DNA of 64,000 nucleotides, from the NCBI RefSeq assembly GCF_002803845.1, contig NZ_CP024985.1:7513501-7577500 (forward strand). Reading direction: 5' to 3'. Positions 32,972 to 41,963 of the stretch are shown piece by piece. The notes under the pieces were generated by a model. That model was not told where the DNA came from. It saw only the letters and a program-made list of their open reading frames with translations, and ran no database searches. The position numbers were made by a program, and so were the translations under genes. Each line of letters opens with the position of its first letter. Position 1 is the stretch's first letter. This stretch comes from Streptomyces lavendulae subsp. lavendulae. GTDB lineage: Bacteria > Actinomycetota > Actinomycetes > Streptomycetales > Streptomycetaceae.

Positions 32972-34150
32972 GTGTCGGATCGCGACAGCCGCGCGTGGGT
33001 CCCGGCGCCGGACGAGACCCTCGAAGCGATCGGCACGACCGACGACGAGCACACCACCTGCCGGGAACTCGCCGCCTTCCTCTTCCGTACCCTCTGCGAC
33101 GCCGCCGCCGTCGACCTGACCGGTGAGGCCGGCCGCGTCGAGCGGGTGGCCGAGGCCGGCGCCGCCGGCCTGCTGCGGCCCCCGGTACCCGGAGCGGCCG
33201 CCGCCGTCCGGGCGGTCGACGCCGGGCATCCGCTGCGCAGCTGGACGCTGCGGCCCGGCGGCCCCCCGGTGCACGGCCTGTCCGTCGAGCTCGCCCGGCA
33301 CGGCACCTCGTACGGGACCCTCCTCGTGGCGCGCGTCGGGGCGGCCTTCACCGACCGGGAGGCCGCCGCCCTGCACTTCGCGGCCCGGGTCGCCGCCGTG
33401 CACGTGCGCCACGCCCGGCGGCTCGCCGCCACCGAGAGCGTCGCGCTCAACCTCCAGCGGGCCCTGGTCTCGGACCCCGGCCGGCCGCACCCCAACCTCC
33501 TGATCGCGGGCCGCTACCTGCCCGTCGGGCCGAGCGCGCTCGTCGGCGGCGACTGGTTCGAGACCGTGCGCCTGCACTTCGGGCGGACCCTGCTGGTCGT
33601 CGGGGACGTCATGGGCCACGGCCTGGACGCCGCCGTCGACATGAACGCCTACCGCTCCACCCTGCGCGAGGTCGCCTCCACCGACCTGGCCCCCCACCGG
33701 GTGCTGCGCCAGCTCGACGCCGTGGTCTCCGAGGACGCCGCGCGGCGCCCCGCGACCTGCCTGCTGGTCCGGGTCGACCCCGCGCGCGGGACCGCCGTCT
33801 ACGCCAGTGCCGGCCACCTGCCGCCCGCGGTGTTCGCCGCCGGCGGCACCGGCCGGCTCCTCGACGTCCCCGTCGGCCCCCCGCTGGGCACCGGCCTCGG
33901 CGGCTACGAGTCCGTCGCCCACCCCCTGGCCGCCGACGAGACCCTCCTGCTGTACACCGACGGGCTCGTCGAACGCCGCGGCGAGGACATCGACACCTCC
34001 CTGGCCCGCCTCACCGCCCTGCGGCTGCCGCGCGGGGCCACCATCACCGAGGCCGCCGACGCGGTCGTCGGCGGCCTCGACGCCGTCCACGCCGAGGACG
34101 ACGTCGCCGTCCTCGCGGCCCGCATCCGCTCCCGCTCCCCGCACCCCTGA
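32972..34150 (+). CDS. PP2C/SpoIIE-type protein phosphatase with GAF-like N-domain
   Basis: 392 residues. The N-terminal half (about 30-160) is GAF-like (LHFAARVAAVHVRHARRLAATES ends it). The SpoIIE phosphatase domain (about 165-390) carries GGDWFETVRL, LVVGDVMGHGLDAAVDM (metal-binding Asp), YASAGHLPPAV, LLLYTDGLVERRGEDIDTSLARL and DDVAVLAARI. Such enzymes dephosphorylate anti-sigma-factor antagonists. GTG 32972 follows GGAGGTACC. Tail-to-tail with a second SpoIIE phosphatase, 12 bp apart. Confidence 0.9.
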   Translation: MSDRDSRAWVPAPDETLEAIGTTDDEHTTCRELAAFLFRTLCDAAAVDLTGEAGRVERVAEAGAAGLLRPPVPGAAAAVRAVDAGHPLRSWTLRPGGPPVHGLSVELARHGTSYGTLLVARVGAAFTDREAAALHFAARVAAVHVRHARRLAATESVALNLQRALVSDPGRPHPNLLIAGRYLPVGPSALVGGDWFETVRLHFGRTLLVVGDVMGHGLDAAVDMNAYRSTLREVASTDLAPHRVLRQLDAVVSEDAARRPATCLLVRVDPARGTAVYASAGHLPPAVFAAGGTGRLLDVPVGPPLGTGLGGYESVAHPLAADETLLLYTDGLVERRGEDIDTSLARLTALRLPRGATITEAADAVVGGLDAVHAEDDVAVLAARIRSRSPHP

Positions 34151-34162
34151 CCCGGCCCCCCG

Positions 34163-36271
34163 TCAGGGGAGGGCGCGGGCGATCAGGAGGGCGACGTCGT
34201 CGTGGGTGTCGGGGCGGCGCAGGGCGGAGAGCAGCAGGTCGCAGGTCTCCTCGATGGGGCGGTGGGGCCCGGCGAGCAGGTCGGTGAGGGTCAGCAGCCG
34301 GGTGTCGATGTCCTGGTCGCGGGTCTCGACCAGCCCGTCGGTGTACAGCACCAGCTCGTCCCCGGGGGCCAGGGTCAGCGAGGTCGTGCAGAACGGGATG
34401 CCGCCGACGCCCAGCGGGACCGCCGACTTCAGGCGCAGGAGCTGCGGGTGGCGGCCGCCGCGCAGGTGGACCGGGGGCAGGTGCCCGGCGGTGGAGAACA
34501 GGCACACCCGGGTGTGCGGGTCGTAGACGGCGTAGACGCAGGTGGCCATCGCCTCGCCGAGGTCGGCGGTGGCCGCGTCCAGGTGGGTGAGGACGGTCGC
34601 CGGGTCCAGGCCCAGGCGGCCCAGGGCGCGGGCGGTGGCCCGCAGCTGTCCCATGGTGGCGGCGGCGTTGATGCCGCTGCCCATCACGTCCCCGACTACC
34701 AGCGCGGTGCGCTCCCCGGTGAGGGGGATGACGTCGAACCAGTCGCCGCCGGTCTCGTCCGCGGCCCCCGCGGGCTGGTACCGGTAGGCGATGTCCAGGC
34801 CCGGGGCCGCCGGCGGGGACTGGGGCAGCAGGTGCTGCTGCAGGGTGAGGGCGGCGTGCCGCTGGCGCTGGAACCAGCGCGCGTTGTCGATGGACACCGC
34901 CGCGTGGGCCGCCAGCTCCGAGGCGAGCAGGACGTCGTCCGGCCCGAAGGGTACGGAGTTGCGGGCCCGCTTGAGGTCCAGGGCGCCCAGCACCTGCCCC
35001 CGGGCGATGAGCGGCACCGCCAGGTACGAGTGCAGCCCCGCCTCGCCGAGCAGCCGGGCCGCGTCCTCGTCGCGGGCGATCCGGGGCAGGTCCTCCGGCA
35101 GCACGTGCGGTACGAGGACCGGCCGGCCGGTGCGGGCGCAGCGGGACACCAGCCGGGCGGGGCCGTACAGGGCGACGTCCCCGACGGGGTCGGCGGCCGC
35201 CTCGGCGGGGGTCCGGTAGGCGGCCTTCACCGCCAGCGCCCGGAACCGTACGCCCAGGTCGATCGGGTCCCCGCCCGGCCGCAGACCCGTCAGGGCCGTG
35301 TCGAGGACGTCGACGGCGGCGATGTCCGCGACCTCCGGGACGGCGACGTCGGCGAGTTCCCGGGCGGTGATGTCCAGGTCGAGGGTGGTACCGATGCGGA
35401 CGGAGGCGTCCGCGATCAGGGACAGGCGCCGCCGGGCGTGGGCGGCGGACACGGCCGTACGGTGCTGTTCCGTCACGTCCATCACCGACACGGCGACGCC
35501 GATCACCCGGCGCGCCTGGTCGTCCAGCCGGTAGACCGACACCAGCCAGGCGCGCTCGCCGTCGTGGTCCGCGGCGATCCTGCCGGTGGTGAACTCGTCC
35601 AGCACGGGCACGCCGGTCGCCATGACCTCGCGCATCCGCGCCTCGATCGCCGACGCGTCGAGGAAGGGCAGGATCTCGGCGATCCGCTTCCCCAGGTGCC
35701 GGTCGGCGGAGACGCCGTTGATGCGCTCCAGCGCCGGGTTGACCAGCACGAAGCGCAGATCGGTGTCCAGGACGGCCAGCCCGAGGGGGGACTGGTCGAC
35801 CAGGCGCAGGGACAGCGCCAGGTCCCGCTCGACCCGCCGCAGGGTGGCCTGCTCGGAGGCCAGGCCCAGCGCGAAGAGCCGGCCGTTGTCGGCCTGCAGC
35901 CGCATGTTGCGGAACTCCACCAGCACGGTGCGACCGTCCCGGTGGCGTACGGGGAACACCCCCGCCCACGAGCCCGTGTCCCCGCCCGCCATGACCCGGG
36001 CGAACAGGCCCAGCACCTCCTCGCGGTCCTCGTCCGCGACCAGCAGCGCCGCCGCGTACCGGCCGAGCGCCTCCTCGGCCGGGTATCCGAAGAGGGTGGC
36101 CGCCTGCGGGCTCCACAGGGTGATCCGGCCGTCGGCGTCCAGGACGATGGCGGCCACGCCGAGGACGTCGAGGAGACCGCCCGCGGCCACGGCCCCGGCC
36201 GCCGCGGACGCCACCGTCCCGCGCCGTGCCCCGGCACGGGGGGCGCGGGGAGCGGGCTGCCCATCGGTCAT
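34163..36271 (-). CDS. PAS-PAS-GAF-SpoIIE protein phosphatase
   Basis: 702 residues. PAS1 (about 30-145) has IVLDADGRITLWSPQAATLFGY; PAS2 (about 150-270) has LGLAVLDTDLRFVLVNPALERI; GAF (about 290-455) has LHSYLAVPLIARGQVLGALDL; the PP2C-like SpoIIE domain (about 480-700) has GGDWFDVIPL, LVVGDVMGSGINAAATM, FSTAGHLPPVHL, LVLYTDGLVETRDQDIDTRL and HDDVALLIA. Metal-binding Asp residues are present, so it should be active. It links sensory input to anti-sigma-factor switching. ATG 36271 follows GAGGAGG. Confidence 0.93.
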   Translation of the reverse strand: MTDGQPAPRAPRAGARRGTVASAAAGAVAAGGLLDVLGVAAIVLDADGRITLWSPQAATLFGYPAEEALGRYAAALLVADEDREEVLGLFARVMAGGDTGSWAGVFPVRHRDGRTVLVEFRNMRLQADNGRLFALGLASEQATLRRVERDLALSLRLVDQSPLGLAVLDTDLRFVLVNPALERINGVSADRHLGKRIAEILPFLDASAIEARMREVMATGVPVLDEFTTGRIAADHDGERAWLVSVYRLDDQARRVIGVAVSVMDVTEQHRTAVSAAHARRRLSLIADASVRIGTTLDLDITARELADVAVPEVADIAAVDVLDTALTGLRPGGDPIDLGVRFRALAVKAAYRTPAEAAADPVGDVALYGPARLVSRCARTGRPVLVPHVLPEDLPRIARDEDAARLLGEAGLHSYLAVPLIARGQVLGALDLKRARNSVPFGPDDVLLASELAAHAAVSIDNARWFQRQRHAALTLQQHLLPQSPPAAPGLDIAYRYQPAGAADETGGDWFDVIPLTGERTALVVGDVMGSGINAAATMGQLRATARALGRLGLDPATVLTHLDAATADLGEAMATCVYAVYDPHTRVCLFSTAGHLPPVHLRGGRHPQLLRLKSAVPLGVGGIPFCTTSLTLAPGDELVLYTDGLVETRDQDIDTRLLTLTDLLAGPHRPIEETCDLLLSALRRPDTHDDVALLIARALP

Positions 36272-36411
36272 GCGGGCCTCCTCACCCGGACGGACCTCCT
36301 TCCATGCTGCGTCCCCGGTCCCGCCCCTGCGACCCGGTGCCGGGCACCCGGGGTGGCGGGGCCGGACCGGAGCGTGCCGGGTCCGGGGCGGGGGCCGGGA
36401 GGGAGGGCCGG

Positions 36412-37497
36412 TCAGCTCCGTCCGGGTGCCGTCAGGGCCGCGGCCAGCCAGTCCGCGGTGCGGGCCAGCCAGTGCGGGTGGGCGTTGCCGAGCAGGTGCT
36501 CGCCGTGCGGGACCAGCAGGTACTCCCCGCGCGGGGCGGCCGCGGCCAGCGCGGCCCCGTTCACCACGCCCGGGATGACGTCCCGCCCGCCGTCCACCAC
36601 CAGCAGCGGGCAGGCGATGTCCGGTGCCGCCCCCGACAGGTCGACCCGGCCGGTGAACGCGTGGGCCGCCCCCGTTCCGCCGACGCGTGCGGCGATCAGC
36701 TCCCGCAGGACGGGCGGCAGGCCGTCCCAGTCGAGCCGCAGCGGCCCGCTCACCGTGACCGCCGCGGCCACGCGCGGTTCGAGGGCCGCGCCGCGCGCCG
36801 CGTACCAGCCGCCGAGGCTGAGGCCGATCAGCCCCACGCGGTCGGCACCGAGCGCGTCGATCACCCCGGCCAGCACCCGTTCGTAGTCCGGCCGCAGGGT
36901 GCTGGACGGGGCGAGCACGCCCTGGCCCGGCCCGTCCATGGCGAACACCGCCAGCCCCCGGTCCAGCAGCGCCCGGGTGACCGCGTGGAACTCCTCCTTC
37001 CCGGAGTCCAGCCCCGGAACCACCACCACCGTGGCCGCCGCGTCCGCCGCCCCGCGCAGCCAGCCGGCGAAGGAGGGCCCCTCGATCCGCCGGGCCCCCG
37101 GCTCCAGCAGGGCCAGCGCCCGCCCCATGGCCGCGTCGGCCTCCGCGGCGGCCCGCGCCTGGGCCCGCGCCCGCGGGTCCGGGCCCAGCGTCGCGAAGTG
37201 GAACCAGCGGGCCGCGACCTGGAGGTGCCCGCCCGCGGAGACGGCCGAGGCCGCCCCCTCGGCGCGGGCGAGGTGGCGCCGGCCCGCGGCCGCGAACGCC
37301 TCGGCCCAGCCGTCGGCCAGAGCGGGCCCGCCCGTCACGTACCGGTACTCGTGGGGGTCGAGCCCGGCCCCCGTGGCCCGGCTGAACCGCTCCTCGGCGA
37401 GGGCGGCGAGGGCGGCGACGGCGGCCGCGGCGTCCTCGGTGGAGACGGCGTCCTCGGGGGAGGTGGCGTCCACGGCCGCGTCCGCTGCCCGGCTCAT
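36412..37497 (-). CDS. Alpha/beta hydrolase (DUF1100/FrsA-like)
   Basis: 361 residues with an N-terminal helical cap (about 1-140). The alpha/beta fold has VVVPGLDSGKEEFHAVT, FAMDGPGQGV, the nucleophile elbow GLIGLSLGGWYA (Ser about 222), VDGGRDVIPGVV (Asp) and VPHGEHLLGNAHP (His). It may hydrolyse an ester or amide; substrate unknown. Its ATG overlaps the stop of the MDR oxidoreductase gene (ATGA), so the two are co-translated. Confidence 0.85.
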   Translation of the reverse strand: MSRAADAAVDATSPEDAVSTEDAAAAVAALAALAEERFSRATGAGLDPHEYRYVTGGPALADGWAEAFAAAGRRHLARAEGAASAVSAGGHLQVAARWFHFATLGPDPRARAQARAAAEADAAMGRALALLEPGARRIEGPSFAGWLRGAADAAATVVVVPGLDSGKEEFHAVTRALLDRGLAVFAMDGPGQGVLAPSSTLRPDYERVLAGVIDALGADRVGLIGLSLGGWYAARGAALEPRVAAAVTVSGPLRLDWDGLPPVLRELIAARVGGTGAAHAFTGRVDLSGAAPDIACPLLVVDGGRDVIPGVVNGAALAAAAPRGEYLLVPHGEHLLGNAHPHWLARTADWLAAALTAPGRS

Positions 37498-38564
37498 CGG
37501 GCGGCTCCCGTCGCCAGGTCCGCAGCCGGGGCCGTAGCCCGGTCCGTTGCCGCAGTCGCGTCCGCAGCCCGTCCCGCCGTCAGGCCCGCAGCCCGGCCCG
37601 TCGCCCGGTCCGCAGCCCGGCCCGCCGCCCGGTCCGCCGTCAGGCCCGTCGTCAGTACGGCCTTGCCGCGGATCCGCCGCTCCCGCAGGTCCACCAGCGT
37701 TCCCGCCGTCCGCTCCCAGTCCGCGACCCGGTCGATCTCCGGGTGCAGCCGCCCGGCCCCCACCAGGCGTACGAGGGCGTCCAGATCGTCGGCGTACGGC
37801 GCCCCGGCGTAGTGGAAGTGCCGGATCGAGGCGCCCTCCGGACCGGCGAAGAAGTCGAAGAAGTCCAGGGTCGCCGGGGTCCTGGAGGCCTGCCCGAACC
37901 ACACCAGCAGCCCGCCCGGCGCGAGCCGCGACAGCGCCACCGGGAGGGCGGGGCCGCCGGTGGACTCCAGCACTACGTCGAACGGCCCGCGCGCCGCCGC
38001 CACCTCGTGCACGACCGCCGCCGCGCCCAGCCGCCGCAGCCGCTCCCCGCGCGCCGGGGTCGCCGTCACCACGGTGACCTCGGCGCCCGCCGCTGCCGCC
38101 AGCTCGGTGACGTAGTGCCCCACGCCGCCCGAGGCGCCGGTCAGCAGGACGCGGCGGCCCGCCAGGCTCCCCGCCGTGCGCAGCAGCCGCAGGGCCGTGA
38201 TCCCGGCCAGCGGCAGCGCCGCGGCCCGGACGGCGTCGATCCCGTCGGGCAGGACGGCCAGCGAATGCGTGGGTACGGCCACGTACTCCGCCCAGCCGCC
38301 CAGCGGCGGGTGCCCCACCACCCGGGTCCCGATCGGCGGGCCGGAACCGTCGGCCGCCGCCTGCACCACCAGCCCGGCGACGTCCTTGCCGGGGAGCAGG
38401 CCGGGCTTCGGCCGTTCCAGCAGAAACGTCTCGCCGCGGTTCGGCGCGAACGCCTCGACCCGTACCAGCACCTCGCCGTCGGCCGGTACCGGCTGGGCGA
38501 CCTCCGCGAACTCCACCGGCCGCGCCGGATCTCCCGTGGGAATCAGTCTTCTCATGCCCGTCAT
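37494..38564 (-). CDS. MDR-superfamily zinc-independent NAD(P)H:quinone oxidoreductase, with repetitive C-terminal tail
   Basis: 356 residues. The GroES-like part (LLPGKDVAGLVVQ, GGWAEYVAVPTHSLAVLPD) precedes a Rossmann part (RRVLLTGASGGVGHYVTELAAAAGAEVTVVT). Zn-ligand Cys residues are absent, so it is of the quinone-reductase type. The fold ends near IRGKAVLTTGL (about residue 305); the last 50 residues are an Ala/Thr/Arg/Asp repeat (units like DRAAGRAA) encoded by a C-rich DNA repeat at about 37500-37655. ATG 38564, alternative ATG 38555. Divergent from a LysR gene with an operator between. Confidence 0.88.
   Translation of the reverse strand: MTGMRRLIPTGDPARPVEFAEVAQPVPADGEVLVRVEAFAPNRGETFLLERPKPGLLPGKDVAGLVVQAAADGSGPPIGTRVVGHPPLGGWAEYVAVPTHSLAVLPDGIDAVRAAALPLAGITALRLLRTAGSLAGRRVLLTGASGGVGHYVTELAAAAGAEVTVVTATPARGERLRRLGAAAVVHEVAAARGPFDVVLESTGGPALPVALSRLAPGGLLVWFGQASRTPATLDFFDFFAGPEGASIRHFHYAGAPYADDLDALVRLVGAGRLHPEIDRVADWERTAGTLVDLRERRIRGKAVLTTGLTADRAAGRAADRATGRAAGLTAGRAADATAATDRATAPAADLATGAAR
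37500..37655 (-). repeat. Degenerate tandem repeat forming the MDR protein tail
   Basis: Repeated short units (CAGCCCGG, CGTCGCCCGG and variants) extend the 3' end of the MDR gene and are translated as the Ala/Arg/Thr/Asp tail. Confidence 0.6.
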
Positions 38565-38611
38565 GGAAGCGGCGGGGCCGGGGGCCGGTCCAACAACCCG
38601 CGGGAGCGGCT

Positions 38612-38628
38612 GACAACCAGAGGTTGTC
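38612..38628. promoter_or_regulatory. LysR-type operator GACAACC-AGA-GGTTGTC
   Basis: A 7-bp dyad overlapping the -35 region of the LysR gene in the 79-bp divergent spacer; it could govern both directions. Confidence 0.65.
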
Positions 38629-38631
38629 GCC

Positions 38632-38637
38632 TATGGT
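38632..38637 (+). promoter_or_regulatory. TATGGT -10 box, 6 nt before the LysR start
   Basis: TATGGT-GAGGGC-GTG; a good -10 match and no Shine-Dalgarno. Confidence 0.45.
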
Positions 38638-38643
38638 GAGGGC

Positions 38644-39588
38644 GTGGATCTTGATCTCGCGCAGGTGCGCGCCTTCGTGGGTACCGCGCGGGAACTGCAC
38701 TTCGGCCGGGCAGCCGAGTCGCTCTCCGTCTCCCAGCAGGCCCTGTCGAAACGGATCGCCCGCCTGGAGTCCGCCCTCGGCACGCCGTTGTTCGACCGGG
38801 GCGGCGGCCAGGGGGTCCGGCTGACCGACGCGGGGCGTCGGTTCCTCGAACCGGCCCGCCGTACCCTGGCGGCCGCCGACCGCGCCGTGGCCGCCGTACG
38901 GGACGGGCACCGGCCGCTGAGGGTCGACGTGTGGGGCCATCTGTACGCCCCGATGCGCACGCTGGCCCCGGTGGCGGCGGCCGCCGGGGAACCGGCCCTG
39001 GAACCGGGTCACGGCCGGGACCTGCCCTCGGTGGCCGCCGCACTGCTGCACGGGGACGTCGACGCCGCCTTCGGGCGGGTCCACCCGCCGCTGCCCGCGG
39101 GACTGACCCACCGCCTGGTCCGCCTGGAGCCGGTCGACGCGGTCCTGGGGGCGGACCACCCGCTGGCGGCCGAGCCCGAGCTGCGGCCCGAACAGCTGCG
39201 GGGGAGCGTGCTGTGGACCCCCGGGGCCCTGGACCGCCTCGACTTCCTGCACCGCTTCGCCCGCCGCTTCGGCGTCGCCGAGCACGCCGAGAGCCCGAAC
39301 CTGGGCCCCGAGCACTTCCTGTCCGGGCTCCACGGCGACCCGCGGCGCTTCACGCTGATGCCGGCGGACGTGCCGCTCCCGCGGACTCCGGGCATCCGGT
39401 CCGTGCCGCTGGTACGGCCCACGCCGCTCTACGCCTGGTCGCTGCTGTGGCGCGCCGCCGACCCCCACCCCGGACTGCCCGCCCTGCTGGCCGGGCTCGC
39501 GGAGGAGGCCGGACGCAGCCGCTGGCTGGAGTACGATCCGGCGCGCGACTGGCTGCCGGAGCCGGAGCCGGTCCCGGACCCGGCGTAA
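38644..39588 (+). CDS. LysR-family regulator
   Basis: 314 residues. The N-terminal HTH (MDLDLAQVRAFVGTARELHF, AAESLSVSQQALSKRIARLESALG, TPLFDRGGGQGVRLTDAG) is followed by a LysR substrate-binding domain (about 90-295). Divergent from the MDR/hydrolase operon; the dyad at 38612 overlaps its -35, fitting autorepression plus activation of the neighbour by a small ligand. GTG 38644 with a -10 box six nt upstream suggests a leaderless transcript. Confidence 0.92.
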   Translation: MDLDLAQVRAFVGTARELHFGRAAESLSVSQQALSKRIARLESALGTPLFDRGGGQGVRLTDAGRRFLEPARRTLAAADRAVAAVRDGHRPLRVDVWGHLYAPMRTLAPVAAAAGEPALEPGHGRDLPSVAAALLHGDVDAAFGRVHPPLPAGLTHRLVRLEPVDAVLGADHPLAAEPELRPEQLRGSVLWTPGALDRLDFLHRFARRFGVAEHAESPNLGPEHFLSGLHGDPRRFTLMPADVPLPRTPGIRSVPLVRPTPLYAWSLLWRAADPHPGLPALLAGLAEEAGRSRWLEYDPARDWLPEPEPVPDPA

Positions 39589-39596
39589 GGGGTCCG

Positions 39597-39647
39597 GGAC
39601 AGGTCCGTCAGGAGGACAGGTCCGTCAGGAGGACTGGTCCGTCAGGA
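39597..39647. repeat. Three tandem copies of a 17-bp unit at the phospholipase C gene end
   Basis: GGACAGGTCCGTCAGGA twice and GGACTGGTCCGTCAGGA once, spanning the stop codon of the gene ending at 39625. Confidence 0.85.
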
Positions 39648-41691
39648 TCCCGGGGTCCGACAGGCCGGCCGCGCCCGTCTCCACCTTGCCCGCGAAGCGG
39701 CGCAGGAAGTCCGGCACCCCGGATGCGGTGACCGTCACGTCGTACCAGCGCCGGGTGTTCCTCAGCGGGACGCTGTACGTGACCGTCGCGCCCTTGGCGA
39801 CGGTGAGGCGCTTGGGCCCGCCCCCGTAGGCGTTGGTGACCGTCAGGATCGCGGCCGAGGAACCGGCGTTGGTGAGGGTGAGGTCCAGGTTCCCGGTGGT
39901 GGCGTTGTGGCGGGCGGTGACCTCGGGGCCGGGGGTGGTGCCGGGGTTGCGGAAGCCGCGCAGGAAGCCGTTGGGGCCGTGCACGGTCAGGTCGGTGACC
40001 CCGGCCGAGTACCGCGTGTTCCAGACGTCCGCGATCGACTTGCCCGCCTCGGTGGTGTAGGTCCAGGGGGCGTCGGTCCGGTTGCGGGAGGTGACGTAGA
40101 ACTGCGCGCCCAGGTCCGGGCCGCCGCCGAAGGTCAGCCGGAACTTCCCCTCCCCGGTCAGCGCGGCGCCGTCCACGTACGGGGCGTACTTCAGCGCCCG
40201 CGTGGGACGCAGGCCCTTCTCCTGGCGCGGTACGGCTCCCTCGGCGGGCGGGGTGGGCCGGAAGTCGGGGTGGCGGTCGCGGTCCTGCGGGGCCCAGGCG
40301 CCGGTGTCGGGCAGCCGGACGGAGGCCGTGTCCTTGCGGGCGAAGTCGAAGGCGGAGGTGAGGTCGCCGCACACGGCGCGGCGCCACGGCGAGATGTTGG
40401 GCTCGTGCACCCCGAAGCGCTGCTCCATGAAGCGGATGACCGAGGTGTGGTCGAAGGTCTCGGAGCAGGAGTACCCCCCGGTGCTCCACGGCGAGACGAC
40501 CAGCATCGGGACGCGCGGGCCGAGGCCGTAGGGTCCGGCGACGTACCCGGGCTTGCCGGGGAAGACGTCCAGGGCGGTGGGCACGGTCGACAGGCCCTGG
40601 GAGGCGTCGGCGGGGGCGTACGGGGGGACGACGTGGTCGAAGAAGCCGTCGTTCTCGTCGTAGGTGATGAAGAGCGCGGTACGGGCCCACACGTCGGGGT
40701 TGGAGGTGAGGGCGTCCAGCACCTGCGCGATGTACCAGGCGCCGTAGTTCGAGGGCCAGTTGGCGTGCTCGCTGAAGGCCTCTGGGGAGGCGATCCAGGA
40801 GATCTGCGGCAGCGTGCCGGCGGCGACGTCGGCGCGCAGCCTGTCGAAGTAGCCCTCGCCCGCCTTGGCGTCGGTGCCCGTGCGCGCCTTCTCGTAGAGG
40901 GGCTCGCCGGGCTTGGCGCCGCGGTAGCTGTTGAAGTAGAGGAGGGAGTTGTCGCCGTAGTTGCCCCGGTAGGCGTCGTTGATCCAGCCCCAGGAACCCG
41001 CCGCGTCGAGGCCGTCGCCGACGTCCTGGTAGACCTTCCAGGAGATCCCGGCCGCCTCCAGGCGTTCCGGGTACGTGGTCCAGCCGTAGCCCGCCTCGGC
41101 GTTGTTGAGGACCGGGCCGCCGCCCTTGCCGTCGTTGCCGGTGTGGCCCGACCAGAGGTAGTAGCGGTTGGGGTCGGTGGAGCCGATGAACGAGCAGTGG
41201 TAGGCGTCGCAGACGGTGAACGCGTCCGCGAGGGCGTAGTGGAAGGGGATGTCCTCGCGCGTCAGGTGGGCCATGGTCGTGGGCGTCTTGGCGGGTACCC
41301 AGTTGTCGTACCGGCCCTTGTTGAAGGCGCTCTGGCCGCCCGCCCAGTCGTGGTTGAGGCCCTGGAGGAACTCCATGCCGAGGTCGTCGGACGGCGGCCG
41401 GAAGGGCAGCGTCTCCTTCGTGCCGTCGGACTGGTGCCAGACGGACTTGCCGCTGGGCAGGGTCACCGGGCGCGGGTCACCGAAGCCGCGGACGCCGCGC
41501 AGGGCGCCGAAGTAGTGGTCGAATGAACGATTCTCCTGCATGAGGACCACGATGTGCTCGACATCGGCGATGGTGCCGGTGCCGCCCTGCGCGGGGATGG
41601 CGGCGGCCCGCGCGATGCTCTCGTCGAGCATGGTCAGGGCGGCGGCGCCGCCCGCGAGCTGCAGGAAGCGGCGGCGGTTGAGTTCTGCCAT
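39625..41691 (-). CDS. Tat-exported phosphocholine-specific phospholipase C
   Basis: 688 residues. A Tat signal (MAELNRRRFLQLAGGAAALTML) starts the protein. The alkaline-phosphatase-like phosphoesterase core has VEHIVVLMQENRSFDHYFGALRGVRGF, HYALADAFTVCDAYHCSFIGSTDPNRYYLWSGH, TALFITYDENDGFFDHVVPP and GYSCSETFDHTSVIRFME. Two C-terminal domains (DUF756-like) follow after about residue 490. This is the non-hemolytic PLC architecture, releasing phosphocholine from lecithin or sphingomyelin outside the cell. ATG 41691 is chosen by the Tat motif. With pld it makes two secreted lipases of phospholipid head groups in this window. Confidence 0.93.
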   Translation of the reverse strand: MAELNRRRFLQLAGGAAALTMLDESIARAAAIPAQGGTGTIADVEHIVVLMQENRSFDHYFGALRGVRGFGDPRPVTLPSGKSVWHQSDGTKETLPFRPPSDDLGMEFLQGLNHDWAGGQSAFNKGRYDNWVPAKTPTTMAHLTREDIPFHYALADAFTVCDAYHCSFIGSTDPNRYYLWSGHTGNDGKGGGPVLNNAEAGYGWTTYPERLEAAGISWKVYQDVGDGLDAAGSWGWINDAYRGNYGDNSLLYFNSYRGAKPGEPLYEKARTGTDAKAGEGYFDRLRADVAAGTLPQISWIASPEAFSEHANWPSNYGAWYIAQVLDALTSNPDVWARTALFITYDENDGFFDHVVPPYAPADASQGLSTVPTALDVFPGKPGYVAGPYGLGPRVPMLVVSPWSTGGYSCSETFDHTSVIRFMEQRFGVHEPNISPWRRAVCGDLTSAFDFARKDTASVRLPDTGAWAPQDRDRHPDFRPTPPAEGAVPRQEKGLRPTRALKYAPYVDGAALTGEGKFRLTFGGGPDLGAQFYVTSRNRTDAPWTYTTEAGKSIADVWNTRYSAGVTDLTVHGPNGFLRGFRNPGTTPGPEVTARHNATTGNLDLTLTNAGSSAAILTVTNAYGGGPKRLTVAKGATVTYSVPLRNTRRWYDVTVTASGVPDFLRRFAGKVETGAAGLSDPGILTDQSS

Positions 41692-41963
41692 GGCGGTACG
41701 ACCTCTGTGGTTGAGGGGTGGTTGAGCGCCCCCAGCACAGCGCGGCCGGGGTACCGGACAGGGAGCCTGACGTGACGGCAGCGGATACACCAGGCGAACG
41801 GCAGCCGGATTCCGACGGAGTTCGGCCAGACGCGGCGCCGGACGGGCGCGAACCGGCCCCGTCGCGGGACGGGCTGTCGCGGGGAGCCCCCGCTCCCCTA
41901 CAGTGCGTGATGCCCGTACCCGGCCCCGCGTGACGCCGCACCCCCGTCGAACAGGAGCCACCC

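Noticed and set aside
39597..39647. CRISPR-like array
   Set aside because: Three directly adjacent repeats without spacers and no cas genes.
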